DNA from: Niallia endozanthoxylica
Lineage (GTDB): Bacteria > Bacillota > Bacilli > Bacillales > Cytobacillaceae
NCBI RefSeq assembly: GCF_008710145.1
Contig: NZ_VYKL01000018.1
Coordinates: forward strand, 1-64,000
Length of the DNA: 64,000 nt
Reading direction: 5' to 3'
Below, in pieces: positions 17,094 through 26,315 of this stretch (position 1 is the first letter of the stretch; the number at the start of each line of letters is the position of its first letter). The notes under the pieces are model-generated. The model ran no database searches. It was not told where the DNA came from and was given only the letters and a program-made list of their open reading frames with translations. Position numbers and translations under genes: made by a program.

Positions 17094-18330
17094 ATGAAAA
17101 TGAATCGGTTTCTTGCTAGAGAAAAGTTCCTAGCTAGCGGACAAGTTCATTCTGATACTCCATTGATTATTTCGGAATCTAGGAATCGAAGTTTAGCCTA
17201 TAAAGTAGATCTACATTTGTCTAAATCTCCTAAAGTATTAAATCCAATGGATACTCAAGAACAGCAGACATCTAGCCTGCTATACGATGAGTTCCAAACC
17301 ATAATCCCAAAAATCAAATCATTTTCTAATTCGAATTATTCCTTCCTTTTAGCAGACAACCAAGCAAGGCTCCTAGGGCTATATGCTAAGGAGGATTTGA
17401 TGGAGTTGCTGAAAACCTTTAATGCGGTTCCAGGAGGAGTATGGAGCGAGGAATTATGTGGAACGACGCTTGCTGCCGGTAAATCTGTTGTGATCCACGA
17501 TGCGCAGCATTTCTGTGAGAGCTGGCAGGTAATATCTTATGCGGGTGTCCCGATTCTCGATCCGATCAACCGAAAGATCATCGGCGTATTGAATCTAACC
17601 TGCTTTCCTGAGGATTTTCCAACCAATGCCGTAGAATTGACTGAAACGCTAGCCAAAAGTTTGGAGATGGAAGTTTTTAACCAACTGCAGATTCATAGAC
17701 TTTATCTAGAAAATGCATATTTGGAGAAAGACATGCGATCGTCTAAAGATATCCTCCTTGTTGTTAATCTTGAAGGACAGATTATTCGATGTAATGATTC
17801 GGAATTCTTCAAGCAGCAAGATTGGAGCAGCCCATTTGATTGGTATCAGTTCTTCCAGATGAATCAGGAACAATCTGTATTGAGTCTTTCTGCTTTAGCC
17901 ACAGCTCATGAGCGCCCATTGCCTTTTTCCACAGATTCATCGGGTGGAGATCTTCAGTTCATATATTACAAAGATCGGATTATTGGTGCCCTTATCCAAA
18001 TGAGGCGACAGCCTGAGGGCAATGTAAAAAAAACTTCTTCAGACTACAAATCTCAAAGCGGTAAAAGAGCATTCTCAACCAACGATGGTATGTCGACAGT
18101 GAATGATGCTATACAAAATAAAATAATCGGGGAATCTCCTTGATAGCTAAGTTTGTTGGAAAAATTAAAGAAGGTTGCCAATCGGGATATGTCTGTGCTT
18201 CTAATTGGCGAAAGCGGGACAGGAAAAGAAGTACTTTCACAGTTCATACATGAAAATAGTATGAGAAAAAACAAACCGTTTGTGGCCGTGAACTGTGCTA
18301 CATTCAATGAAAAAAAGAGCATCTGGCCTT
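17094..18330 (+). pseudogene. Broken sigma54-dependent (AcoR-like) activator
   Basis: The first 349 codons encode an N-terminal GAF-type sensor (GTTLAAGKSVVIHDAQHFCE at about residues 123-142; SYAGVPI) followed by a PAS-like segment. In the same frame TGA and TAG then follow at 18141-18146, at the boundary IIGESP. Beyond them the AAA+ domain begins normally (SVLLIGESGTGKEVLSQF, KNKPFVAVNCA) and ends after about 55 codons, fused to unrelated sequence. GAFTGA, Walker B and the Fis-type HTH are gone, so the protein cannot activate sigma54 polymerase. GAGGAGGAAG precedes the ATG. It probably once regulated the island. Confidence 0.85.
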
Positions 18331-18711
18331 AAAAGAATGTGAAATAGCGAGTGATAAGGGTGAATATCGCAATGCTTTAGAGCAAGAATTACCAGCTATT
18401 CGAGAACTAAGAATAAAGGTATACAAAGAACATGCTTCCGCTCATAAGATTCCTAAGAATCATTGAAAGGTTCTATATCAGCAAATTTCGTCAGATGTAT
18501 AGAAGATACATCCTCATATTGAACAAATAGTAGCGGAGATTGATGGAGAAATAGCGGGGAGTGTTGTTTTATTTGCTCCTAAAATGGGCTAATACAAAGG
18601 GCTTGTTGAAGATGACCTGATTATCCAGAATTATGGATGCTAAATGTATCTACGAGTGCTCGGGGTAGAGGGGTTGCATCCACATTAATTTCTGAGTGTT
18701 ATGCAGCGTAG
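18320..18711 (+). pseudogene. GNAT acetyltransferase remnant
   Basis: The translation, read through three in-frame stops and one frameshift, gives a recognisable GNAT C-terminal half: IVAEIDGEIAGSVVLFAP, then YKGLVEDDL, then after the frameshift DYPELWMLNVSTSARGRGVA with the acetyl-CoA-binding RGRGVA loop. It is fused directly to the truncated activator upstream and cannot be functional. Confidence 0.7.
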
Positions 18712-18885
18712 CATCCTTTTTAATTAATGCTCATTACGCTAGACTAAACATTTTATGTAGTATTGTTTGCATAACATTGGAAATCTGTACAGTTTTAATA
18801 GAGTCCTCTTCTGAAACTCTAAAAATACCCATGTTCTAAGAATAATGGAACCTCTTAAGATACATAGATAATAGATCTATTTTTC

Positions 18886-18916
18886 AAGTGCCTAAGCTAT
18901 ATTTAGGTGCTTTTTC
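18886..18916 (+). terminator. Terminator-like hairpin in the decayed strip
   Basis: AAGTGCCTAA pairs with TTAGGTGCTT, using two G-U pairs, and TTTTC follows. The surrounding 18712-18947 shows no other gene. Confidence 0.45.
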
Positions 18917-18947
18917 TTATCTTTTCAACTAAATCTATGGAGACCCA

Positions 18948-19744
18948 CATCGATTGTACCGGGAGGCTCTATATTATAAAGAAGAAGTAGACCGTTTAGC
19001 TGAGGAGAAGAAAGGGCATCAACCGGAATGCGTCCTTCAGAAGTAGCAAAATAGTTAGGTTTATCTGTTCAAAGTGTCTATAAATATATCAAGGATGGAA
19101 CCATTAAAGCCGTGGAGGTACCTTTCGGTGATGAAAGAACAAATTATGTCATCTCAGAAGAGGTGTTCGTAGTAGCAAAAGATTTGTTTCAGTCCTTGGA
19201 ATCTGAACGTGTTCGGAAAAATGAATATTATGATTCTAACTATGACATTGCGCTTTTTCAGTATTTTCAATCTAAAGATAGTACATCTGCTAGGGTGATA
19301 AAAGATGAGGAGTTAAATTGGGGATTTTATCTTCCATACTATCAAAAATGGGTGGAATATAATGAAGGAATTGAAAAATATGGGTTGGAACCTTGTTATG
19401 AAATTCATAAAGAGACATTAGATTATAAGGGCTATGTTCATATCCATATTCCAAAAGGGGAAGACATATTATATCCGTTTATTGATTTTTTATATGAAGC
19501 TTGGGGAATTGAACATGTAGGGGTTCGGGAAAATGAGCAGAGTGTTTATATTTCGATGAAGGCAGGGGAAATATCTATTCAACATTCTATTGCTTTTAAC
19601 TTGGACCAGCTTATTCCTTTTATAAAAGAAGGAACGATTGAGATTGATGAAGGGCTATTTATTGTTCGGAGTGCTTATTGCAAAACAAATTTAGAACTGC
19701 CAATAAAGAGGTTGGATAGTGCCCAATGTATTTTGTCCATCTAG
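18948..19744 (+). pseudogene. Helix-turn-helix protein gene with frameshift and amber stop
   Basis: An N-terminal helical piece (YYKEEVDRLAEEKKGHQPE) is in one frame. The next frame starts MRPSEVAK, meets TAG at 19052-19054 and continues LGLSVQSVYKYIKDGTIKAV, a MerR/excisionase-type DNA-binding helix-turn-helix. A further 210 codons are intact from the GTG at 19112, a domain with no known fold, acidic and rich in aromatic residues. The amber lies inside the HTH, so a DNA-binding product cannot be made, though the C-terminal part could be. Its 3' end abuts a beta-helix gene fragment on the other strand. Confidence 0.6.
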
Positions 19745-19906
19745 GACTGCACGCGGGCTTTGCGTTATGAGACGAATTGCATCATTATCCACAACTACCT
19801 CCTCATGATAGACGCCATTTTTGACGAAGACAACATCTCCAGGATTCGCTGCAGTGACAGCCGACTGAATGGTAGAGAAATCATCAGGTACAATAAAAAC
19901 CTCCAA
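19720..19906 (-). pseudogene. N-terminal fragment of a right-handed beta-helix protein
   Basis: On the minus strand, a short frame reads FSTIQSAVTAANPGD, VVFVKNGVYHEEVVV and then AVLDGQNTL. This is the first coil set of a pectate-lyase/NosD-like beta-helix (an IQ-AV-AA-PGD start followed by V-NG-Y-E). Only about 60 residues remain before the sequence merges with the end of the HTH gene. A TTG start follows a purine-rich AAAGGG site. The rest of 19907-20114 holds no gene I can identify. Confidence 0.55.
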
Positions 19907-20220
19907 AGAAACTTCACACCCTTTCTTTTTTTAAAAACTATGTTATTAGTAAATGCAAACACAGCATCCTTTGAAATAGGACAAACGTTCGAAAATAGAA
20001 AATTGGACGCAAAGAGAGCTTCTTTGATTAACTCAATCAAATTTATTTGACCACGCTTATTTCCGCCATTTTGTTTGTTATTCTTATACAATTTATAGCT
20101 GAATCAGTAAAAGCAAGAAGGTGCTAAGCACCATAGCCATCAAGTTTAGATAATATATACCAAATTTATTAAAAAAGGCCTATTATTTCATTGAGGATAG
20201 ATGAAAGGTAGGTCTTATTT

Positions 20221-21603
20221 ATGTTGAATCGAAAATTAAGTGTCGAAGAAGATTTCCAACTGATTTCTGAGGAATTAACAAAAATCTTTAATTCTAACTA
20301 CCTTGATAAACTTGCCAGAAAAGAATTATTTCTTAAACGCGCCAGAAAGCTTAGTCCACTTGATTTCGTCTCCCTTTGCGTTTTTTTTAATCATCATTCT
20401 GGGACAAAATCCTTAACTCAATTATGTGCTGTCCTCGCTTCAACGCGAAATGTCTCTCTTAGTACAGAGGGGTTAAACCTGCGATATTGTAAAGAGGGAG
20501 TCAATTTATTGAAGAAAGTCTTCCAAGAGCTCTTTACTAAAGACTTTTTATCTCATTCACTTCCAAATTTATATTATCCTGATATTTTGCGGATCCGGAT
20601 CTTAGATTCATCAGGTTTTGAACTCCCATGTCTATTCGCAGAAAAGTATGTGGGATATCATAAATCAGGGGTTAAGATTCAGCTGGAGTATGAGCTATTA
20701 AGCGGAGAATTTCTTCATTGTGTTGTACAAAATGGCAGAGATAGTGATATGGCGTTTGGCCCCACGCTAATCAGTACTATACAAAAAAAGGACTTAATTA
20801 TGCGTGACTTAGGCTATTTGTCATTTGATGAATTAGAACAAATAGACAAAAAGGAAGCTTATTATATTTCAAGGTTAAGACCTCAAATTGTTATCTATGT
20901 AAAGGATGAATGGGGGCAATTCATTAAGCTAGATTTACAAGGAGTAATGAAAGAAATGGATATTGGTGAAGTAAGAGAAATAGAAAATATCTATGTAGGC
21001 AAAAAAAAGTTAAAGATTCCCCGTTTGATTTTATGTAAATTAACAGATGAACAGACAAAACAAAGGCTTGAGAGAAGAAAAAAACAACAAAGTAAAAAAG
21101 GTGTGAAATATTCACACCAAACGCTTAACCTATCTAGGTTAAGCACCCTCATAACTAATATACCACAACAAAGTATTCCGAAGGAAGAATTACAATCTTT
21201 CTATTCACTTCGCTGGCAAATAGAGCTATTATTTAAAACTTGGAAATCACTTTTCCATATTCACGAGGTAAAGAAAATGAAAGTGGAACGATTTGAGTGT
21301 CATTTATATGGAACTTTCATTGCATTACTCATCACTTCTACCTTAGCTTTTAAAATCAGAGAACTACTCTATATGAAGAAAAGAAAGGAAATTAGTGAAT
21401 ATTTAGCTATATCAATTATAAGACAATTTATAACAGCGCTTCACAAAGCAATCTTGGAGGGAGTAGATGCAATACTTGATCCAATCGAGATCATGTTAGA
21501 CCAAATTGAAAAAAACGGAATTAAATCACACCGTTACAAGAAAAAATCCCCATTCGATATACTTTGCATTGCCTACAACAAGAGTAAAAGGGACGCTGCT
21601 TAA
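20221..21603 (+). CDS. IS4-family transposase
   Basis: The 460-residue DDE transposase is intact. The first Asp is in RILDSSGF, the second in IMRDLGYLS, and the third motif is the IS4 signature Y-x2-R-x3-E-x6-K (YSLRWQIELLFKTWK). A beta-strand insertion domain lies between the second and third catalytic regions, as in IS231/IS4 relatives. It lies immediately inside the left inverted repeat, and AAAGGTAGG precedes the ATG. It appears capable of transposition. Confidence 0.92.
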   Translation: MLNRKLSVEEDFQLISEELTKIFNSNYLDKLARKELFLKRARKLSPLDFVSLCVFFNHHSGTKSLTQLCAVLASTRNVSLSTEGLNLRYCKEGVNLLKKVFQELFTKDFLSHSLPNLYYPDILRIRILDSSGFELPCLFAEKYVGYHKSGVKIQLEYELLSGEFLHCVVQNGRDSDMAFGPTLISTIQKKDLIMRDLGYLSFDELEQIDKKEAYYISRLRPQIVIYVKDEWGQFIKLDLQGVMKEMDIGEVREIENIYVGKKKLKIPRLILCKLTDEQTKQRLERRKKQQSKKGVKYSHQTLNLSRLSTLITNIPQQSIPKEELQSFYSLRWQIELLFKTWKSLFHIHEVKKMKVERFECHLYGTFIALLITSTLAFKIRELLYMKKRKEISEYLAISIIRQFITALHKAILEGVDAILDPIEIMLDQIEKNGIKSHRYKKKSPFDILCIAYNKSKRDAA

Positions 21604-21711
21604 CAGTTAAATAACAAGCTGGTTTGGTGAAAATATTAAGTGGAAATTTAAAAAGTCTATTCAATAGGCTTATTTGAGTATGCTTAATTTAACAATCGTG
21701 TATAAATAAAC

Positions 21712-21754
21712 ATAAAAAATGACAGGAGGTAAAAAACTCACTGTCATTTTTTAT
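21712..21754 (+). terminator. Terminator of the IS4 transposase
   Basis: ATAAAAAATGACAG pairs with CTGTCATTTTTTAT. It lies just inside the right inverted repeat. Confidence 0.65.
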
Positions 21755-21915
21755 TAACTTGATGGCTATGGTGCTAAGCACCTTCTTTTGGTTTGTTCAT
21801 AGTTTGTTCATAATTTCCATATAAGCTAATTAATAGATTAAATAGTATTAATCATATATTTATATATAAGCTAGATTATGTAATAATGGTTTGCTAGAAG
21901 GTAGGTGCTTAATTA

Positions 21916-23856
21916 ATGAAACAAAAAGTTCAAGGTATTTCTCAAAAATATATTGGCTTTTTCTTTTTGGCCGTCATTCTTCTTTGGATGAAAACATATG
22001 TTACCCAATTAACTCAATTTGACTTAGAAATTCAAAACTTTATTCAACAGTTTCTATTATTTATTAATCCATTAGGTTCAGCGTTACTATTTTTAGGATT
22101 CTCTGCTTTATTTAAAGGGAGAAAAAAATATATTGCACTGATTGTGATAGATTTTCTTTTATCGTTCTTATTGTTTGCCAATGTGGTATACTATCGATTC
22201 TTTAATGATTTCATTACGTTGCCAACATTGACTCAGACACAAAACTTTGGCGATGTCAGCGGAAGTGTGTCAACTTTATTGAAACCATATGATTTCTTAT
22301 TTTTTATTGATCTTATTCTATTAGTTGCATTACTTGTTTTTCGGATTGTGAAAATCGAGAAAATAGATATGCGCCGTCAAAAGGTGGCTGTTCTATTCTC
22401 AATGGTACTTGCCATTTCCTGTGCCAATCTCTCTTTAGCAGAGGTAGACCGTCCGCAATTATTAACAAGAGGATTTGACAGAAACTATATTGTTAAATAT
22501 TTAGGTATGTACAATTATACTATTTACGATGCGGTGACAAGCACAAAGGCATCGGCGCAGCGTGTAATGGCTAGCAGCGACGATATCACTGATGTGAGGA
22601 ACTATACCCATTCCCATTATGCAACGCCGAATCAGGTTTATTTTGGTGCAGCTAAAGGAATGAACGTCATTTATTTGCATTTGGAGTCAACTCAAAATTT
22701 CCTTATGAATTACAAGCTTAATGGGGAAGAAGTTACACCGTTTTTAAACTCGTTAACAAATGACGCCAATACCCTTTATTTTGATAATTTTTTCCATCAA
22801 ACAGGTCAAGGGAAAACAGCAGATGCTGAGTTTATGCTTGAAAACTCTTTATATGGACTGCCGCAAGGTGCTGCCTTTACGACGAAAGGAATGAACACTT
22901 TCCAATCGGCTCCGGGAATTTTAGGTCAGCAGGGATATACTTCTGCGGTATTCCATGCTAATTCAGGAAGCTTTTGGAACCGCAATGAAATTTACAAATC
23001 ATTTGGTTACGATAAATTTTTTGATAGTAACTACTATCAATTAAGTCAAGAAAATAAAGCGGAATATGGAATGGTGGATAAACCGTTCTATCAACAATCG
23101 ACTGCATTATTGGAAACTTTGCCACAGCCGTTTTATGCGAAATTTATTCCGGTTGCAAACCATTATCCATATAAAATGGAGCAATCTCTAACGACCATCG
23201 CACCTGCTGCAACAGGCGATGCTTCAGTCGATGATTATTTCCAAACAGCCCGTTATGCGGACGAAGCGTTAAAAGAGTTCTTTGATTATTTAAAGCAAAC
23301 TGGCTTACTTGACCGTTCCATTATTATTATGTACGGTGACCATTATGGAATATCCGAAAACCATAATAAAGCAATGGAAAAAGTGCTTGGAAAAGAAATT
23401 ACTCCATTTGAAAGCGCAGGACTTCAGCGTGTGCCGTTATTTATTCGTGTACCTGGAATTCAAGGCGGGGTTAATCACGAATACGGCGGTCAGGTAGATA
23501 TTCTTCCAACACTTCTTCATTTGTTAGGAAGTGATTCAAAACAATACGTTCAATTCGGTACGGATTTACTGTCTGAACAGCACGATGATCTTGTGCCATT
23601 CCGAAATGGCGACTATGTAAGTCCAACTATTACAGCTGTTGGTGACAAGTATTATGATTCAACAACTGGTTTAGAGCTGCCTGAGGACAAGTTAGAAGAA
23701 GCGAAAAAGTACCACGAAATTGTGGACCAAAAGCTGGCGATGTCGGATAAAGTAGTTAATGGTGACTTATTGCGCTTCTACACACCTGAAGGCTTTAAGC
23801 CAATTGATCGGACAAAGTATGACTATAATGAAAAAACTGTAAGTACATCCAAATAA
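21916..23856 (+). CDS. Lipoteichoic acid synthase family protein (LtaS-like)
   Basis: The 646-residue membrane enzyme transfers glycerol phosphate from phosphatidylglycerol to grow lipoteichoic acid, or primes the chain. Five N-terminal membrane segments (within residues 1-180) are followed by an extracellular sulfatase-fold domain. A metal-ligand Glu is in IYLHLEST (residue 257), the nucleophile Thr in GQGKTADAEF (near 300), and YGDHYG and a conserved His in VANHYPY follow. The length matches LtaS/YfnI/YqgS. It stands alone between the IS4 element and a strong terminator. Which paralogue it is cannot be told from sequence alone. Confidence 0.92.
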   Translation: MKQKVQGISQKYIGFFFLAVILLWMKTYVTQLTQFDLEIQNFIQQFLLFINPLGSALLFLGFSALFKGRKKYIALIVIDFLLSFLLFANVVYYRFFNDFITLPTLTQTQNFGDVSGSVSTLLKPYDFLFFIDLILLVALLVFRIVKIEKIDMRRQKVAVLFSMVLAISCANLSLAEVDRPQLLTRGFDRNYIVKYLGMYNYTIYDAVTSTKASAQRVMASSDDITDVRNYTHSHYATPNQVYFGAAKGMNVIYLHLESTQNFLMNYKLNGEEVTPFLNSLTNDANTLYFDNFFHQTGQGKTADAEFMLENSLYGLPQGAAFTTKGMNTFQSAPGILGQQGYTSAVFHANSGSFWNRNEIYKSFGYDKFFDSNYYQLSQENKAEYGMVDKPFYQQSTALLETLPQPFYAKFIPVANHYPYKMEQSLTTIAPAATGDASVDDYFQTARYADEALKEFFDYLKQTGLLDRSIIIMYGDHYGISENHNKAMEKVLGKEITPFESAGLQRVPLFIRVPGIQGGVNHEYGGQVDILPTLLHLLGSDSKQYVQFGTDLLSEQHDDLVPFRNGDYVSPTITAVGDKYYDSTTGLELPEDKLEEAKKYHEIVDQKLAMSDKVVNGDLLRFYTPEGFKPIDRTKYDYNEKTVSTSK

Positions 23857-23862
23857 ATAAAT

Positions 23863-23904
23863 AAAGAAGGCTGCTTGGGTTTTAACTCAGGCAGCCTTCT
23901 TTTA
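23863..23904 (+). terminator. Terminator after the LtaS-like gene
   Basis: AAGAAGGCTGC pairs with GCAGCCTTCTT, with an inner CTTGGGT/ACTCAG extension and TTTTA after it. Confidence 0.8.
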
Positions 23905-23910
23905 TATTTG

Positions 23911-24153
23911 GCTCTGTTAAAGATTGTTGTTGATAATTTGATTTATAGGAACTTATGTTCCAAAATGGGTTTAACTATATAAAAGTTGTTGATGATCGTG
24001 AGAGCAACTGATATTCTTAAAGCCATTCAAAAACTAAATCCAGTAGAAAAACACCGACTACGAGAGTGTTTAATTGTTGCGCTTACTGCATCTTTCTCGA
24101 CAGTAGCTTTTCTGAGCAGTTTCTTTGACATAGTTATTGGCATTTATGTTTAG
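23911..24153 (+). pseudogene. Possible IS1595-type insertion sequence remnant
   Basis: The stretch begins with GGCTCTGTTAAAGATTGTTG, which resembles the ends of IS1595-group elements. A short frame then reads ATDILKAIQKLNPVEKHRLRE, like the N-terminus of such transposases, before running into unrelated sequence and a stop. No catalytic part and no second end are visible. The assignment is from memory of the family pattern and is weak. Confidence 0.3.
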
Positions 24154-24227
24154 GGGAGGAATACGATTGTAGACAAACTTGTGGAGGAGGCTCTGAAGAG
24201 GTCTTTTTTATTTCTCTATTTTAAGAA

Positions 24228-24342
24228 TTAATTCTCAATAACATCTAGCATTAAGTTGGCAGCTTTTTTTCCAACTGATGTATTCCAAATTACATCATCT
24301 ACTTTATGTACCTTGCCTTGTTTGGCAACTTTAAGCCATGAA
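24228..24342 (-). pseudogene. C-terminal fragment of a siderophore-binding lipoprotein
   Basis: The last 37 codons on the minus strand read LKVAKQGKVHKVDDVIWN then KKAANLMLDVIEN and stop. The block V-DD-IWN...AANLMLDD is typical of the C-terminus of FecB/YclQ-type iron-siderophore ABC binding proteins. Nothing upstream on the minus strand continues it, so only the tail remains. Confidence 0.6.
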
Positions 24343-24371
24343 AGTTCATAGGAGAAAATTAAACCTTAGAG

Positions 24372-24407
24372 AAACAAAGTGACCACTTTTTAGTGGTCAC
24401 TTTGTTT
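24372..24407. terminator. Strong bidirectional hairpin terminator
   Basis: A perfect 16-bp stem starting AAACAAAGTGACC closes on a TTTT loop and ends in a T-rich tail, with A-rich sequence on the other side. Confidence 0.7.
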
Positions 24408-24534
24408 TGGGTTTGACTATAGAGCAATTAATAAAATTTCCGAACTTAAGTTTTTTGCCCAAGGCTGTACGTACTTTTTTGTCTTTGTAGATTACACAAA
24501 ATGACAGTTTATTACAAATGTGGGGGTATTCAAT

Positions 24535-24562
24535 TATTCGTATAATATAGATTTTACAAATT
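24535..24562. repeat. Inverted-repeat motif copy 1 (TATTCGTA-N12-TACAAATT)
   Basis: This is the weakest of three sites with the same geometry (see 26771 and 29765), with two mismatches in the right arm. About 30 bases match the 26771 site. From 24408 to 24913 I see no convincing gene. Confidence 0.45.
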
Positions 24563-24913
24563 GTATATAATATACCTGTTATATACAGATAAGAAAGTAT
24601 GTACAAACGTATAAATGACAATTCTCAATTCCAAGCCGATGGCCTGTTCAAAGGGCTCGTGTTACTATGAACTCAAGAAATCAGTCTGCCTTCAGAATGG
24701 AACCTTAGCTCATCGCTTAATTTCTAACGAAATTTGAAGCGGGAGATTCCGTTAAGTGTGGTAAGGGACTTTGACTTAATGGATGATTGAGACCCAACCA
24801 CACCACCAATGTTTTCATGCGAAAAGTGTGGGGGAGAAATGTATCCGGAGTATTATAAAGGTGTACATTCATAGAGTACAACAAAATATCGGATATTCGC
24901 TAAACAGAAAAGG

Positions 24914-24940
24914 ACCGGGCGGTTTTTTTGCCCGGTTTTT
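24914..24940 (+). terminator. Terminator upstream of the folD leader
   Basis: ACCGGGC pairs with GCCCGGT around a T-rich loop, and TTTTC follows. It could be the end of an attenuated leader starting near 24650, which contains several short inverted repeats but no recognised class. Confidence 0.6.
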
Positions 24941-24989
24941 CTTATTTACAATTATTAAGCTTAAAAAACTGAATATGAGCGGATGATGG

Positions 24990-25150
24990 TTATGAGAGAG
25001 TGCGATGCGACAAGCCACCGAAGGTGCAAGTTTCAAAACCACAATTTGATGTAATTCTGGAAAGCACGTTTATAAAATGACACCAAAGGGGAAGACTCTC
25101 TTAAAATGGAGTTGAACTCCCAGTTTTAACGAAGATCATGAATGGGTAGG
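24990..25150 (+). promoter_or_regulatory. Structured leader of folD, glycine-riboswitch-like
   Basis: Two blocks resemble the cores of the tandem glycine aptamers before Bacillus gcvT: CCACCGAAGGTGCAAG at 25015-25030 and CACCAAAGGGG at 25081-25091, the second preceded by TTCTGGAAAG. AGAGAGT (24995-25001) can pair with ACTCTCT (25095-25101). The closing stem encloses both cores and the spacing is shorter than in Bacillus subtilis, so this may be a degenerate or different one-carbon sensor. A glycine switch before folD would make metabolic sense because FolD handles the one-carbon unit from glycine cleavage. Confidence 0.4.
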
Positions 25151-25247
25151 ATCAGTCAATCAAGTTTAAATGGTGTTCTTTCGAAGGTAAAGCATATTCC
25201 GGATGAAGATTGCTTGATGAGTCACAAAAAGTTAAGGAGAGAAAAAA

Positions 25248-26099
25248 ATGACTGCTAAAATCATCAACGGAAAAGAAATTGCCGCAAAAAAAAGAATAGA
25301 AATCGGCGAAGAAGTTAAACAGCTTAAAGCTAAGGTTGTAATTCCTGGATTGGCAGTGATTCTTGTCGGAAATAACCACGCCTCCCGGACTTACGTAAAC
25401 ATTAAACAAAAAGCATGTGAAGAACTTGGAATGTACTCCTTATTAATTGAAATGCCTGAAGAAACAAAAGAGGAAGAATTGTTGGCAAAGATTGAAGAAT
25501 TGAATGGGGACCCAAAAATCCACGGCATTTTGGTTCAGCTTCCGCTTCCAAAACACATTGATGAAAAAAAAGTTATTGAAACAATAATTCCTGCAAAGGA
25601 TGTTGACGGCTTTCATCCAATCAATATCGGCAGAATGATGACGGGCCAAAATGCCTTCCTCCCTTGCGCACCATATGGGATTATGGTATTACTGGAAGAG
25701 TCCGGAATTTCTGTTTCCGGTAAAAATGCTGTGGTGGTTGGAAGAAGCAATATTGTTGGAAAACCGATTGGACAATTATTGCTGAACCAGAATGCCACCG
25801 TTACCTATTGTCACTCTAAAACGAAGGATTTAAAATTACATACGACGCAGGCGGATATTTTGATTGTTGATGTCAGAATAGCAAACTTTATCAAAGCAGA
25901 ACACATAAAAGAAGGTGCTATTGTCATTGATGTCGGGATTAACCGCAATGAAGCCGGCAAGCTTTGCGGAGATGTTGCCTTTGATGAGGTGAGTGAAAAG
26001 GCGGGATATATTACCCCTGTTCCAAAAGGGGTCGGCCCGATGACAATAACCATGCTGATGTATAATACATTAAAATCTGCCAAAGAAAGCCTAAGATAA
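25248..26099 (+). CDS. folD: Bifunctional methylene-THF dehydrogenase/methenyl-THF cyclohydrolase
   Basis: FolD interconverts 5,10-methylene-THF, methenyl-THF and 10-formyl-THF in the cytosol. The 283-residue sequence has the expected motifs: the catalytic [13 protein letters not shown] region with the conserved Lys, [18 protein letters not shown], the NADP-binding [11 protein letters not shown] and the terminal [11 protein letters not shown]. Length is typical. The start follows AAGGAGAG. It stands alone in an accessory-rich stretch with its own leader and terminator rather than in the usual nusB-folD-xseA neighbourhood, so it may be a second, independently regulated copy. The main copy would lie outside this window. 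Confidence 0.95.
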   Translation: MTAKIINGKEIAAKKRIEIGEEVKQLKAKVVIPGLAVILVGNNHASRTYVNIKQKACEELGMYSLLIEMPEETKEEELLAKIEELNGDPKIHGILVQLPLPKHIDEKKVIETIIPAKDVDGFHPINIGRMMTGQNAFLPCAPYGIMVLLEESGISVSGKNAVVVGRSNIVGKPIGQLLLNQNATVTYCHSKTKDLKLHTTQADILIVDVRIANFIKAEHIKEGAIVIDVGINRNEAGKLCGDVAFDEVSEKAGYITPVPKGVGPMTITMLMYNTLKSAKESLR

Positions 26100-26176
26100 T
26101 GTAAATGTGAAAGCTGCTGTCCTTTCTATCATGATATTAAGTCCTACCCGCACCTCGTGCCCTTTTGCAGCTAAAA

Positions 26177-26220
26177 AAATAAAAGTAGTCACGTAAGGTT
26201 CTACGTGACTACTTTTATTT
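26177..26220. terminator. Terminator after folD
   Basis: A perfect 19-bp stem (AAATAAAAGTAGTCACGTA and its complement) closes on a six-base loop and is T-rich on the right and A-rich on the left. Confidence 0.85.
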
Positions 26221-26315
26221 GAAAAAAAGAACAAACAGACTATTTTTATTTATACATCCTGGAATCGTTAGATTTTTCACTGTTCAAATGGTCGACGAGT
26301 TAGCTTGCCAACTCC

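Larger units (their letters stand above)
20115..21787 (+). mobile_element. IS4-family insertion sequence
   Basis: The 1,673-bp element is bounded by 32-bp perfect inverted repeats that begin AAGAAGGTGCTAAGC and contain an internal GGTGCTAAGCACC palindrome. It holds one transposase gene and its terminator. The immediate flanks show no matching target duplication (left CAGTAAAAGC, right TTGGTTTGTT), so the surrounding DNA may have rearranged since insertion. Confidence 0.9.

Noticed and set aside
19760..20050. Plus-strand frame of 96 codons
   Set aside because: It is the antisense shadow of the beta-helix fragment and AT-rich flank, with no ribosome site and no protein-like pattern.
24397..24621. 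Minus-strand frame of 74 codons in the gene-poor region
   Set aside because: Composition is that of AT-rich non-coding DNA (many Ile, Tyr, Lys); there is no ribosome site, and it overlaps the hairpin and inverted-repeat motif.
24640..24900. T-box, cobalamin or SAM riboswitch before the 24914 terminator
   Set aside because: There are short inverted repeats, but none of the conserved blocks of these classes (such as the T-box sequence) is present.
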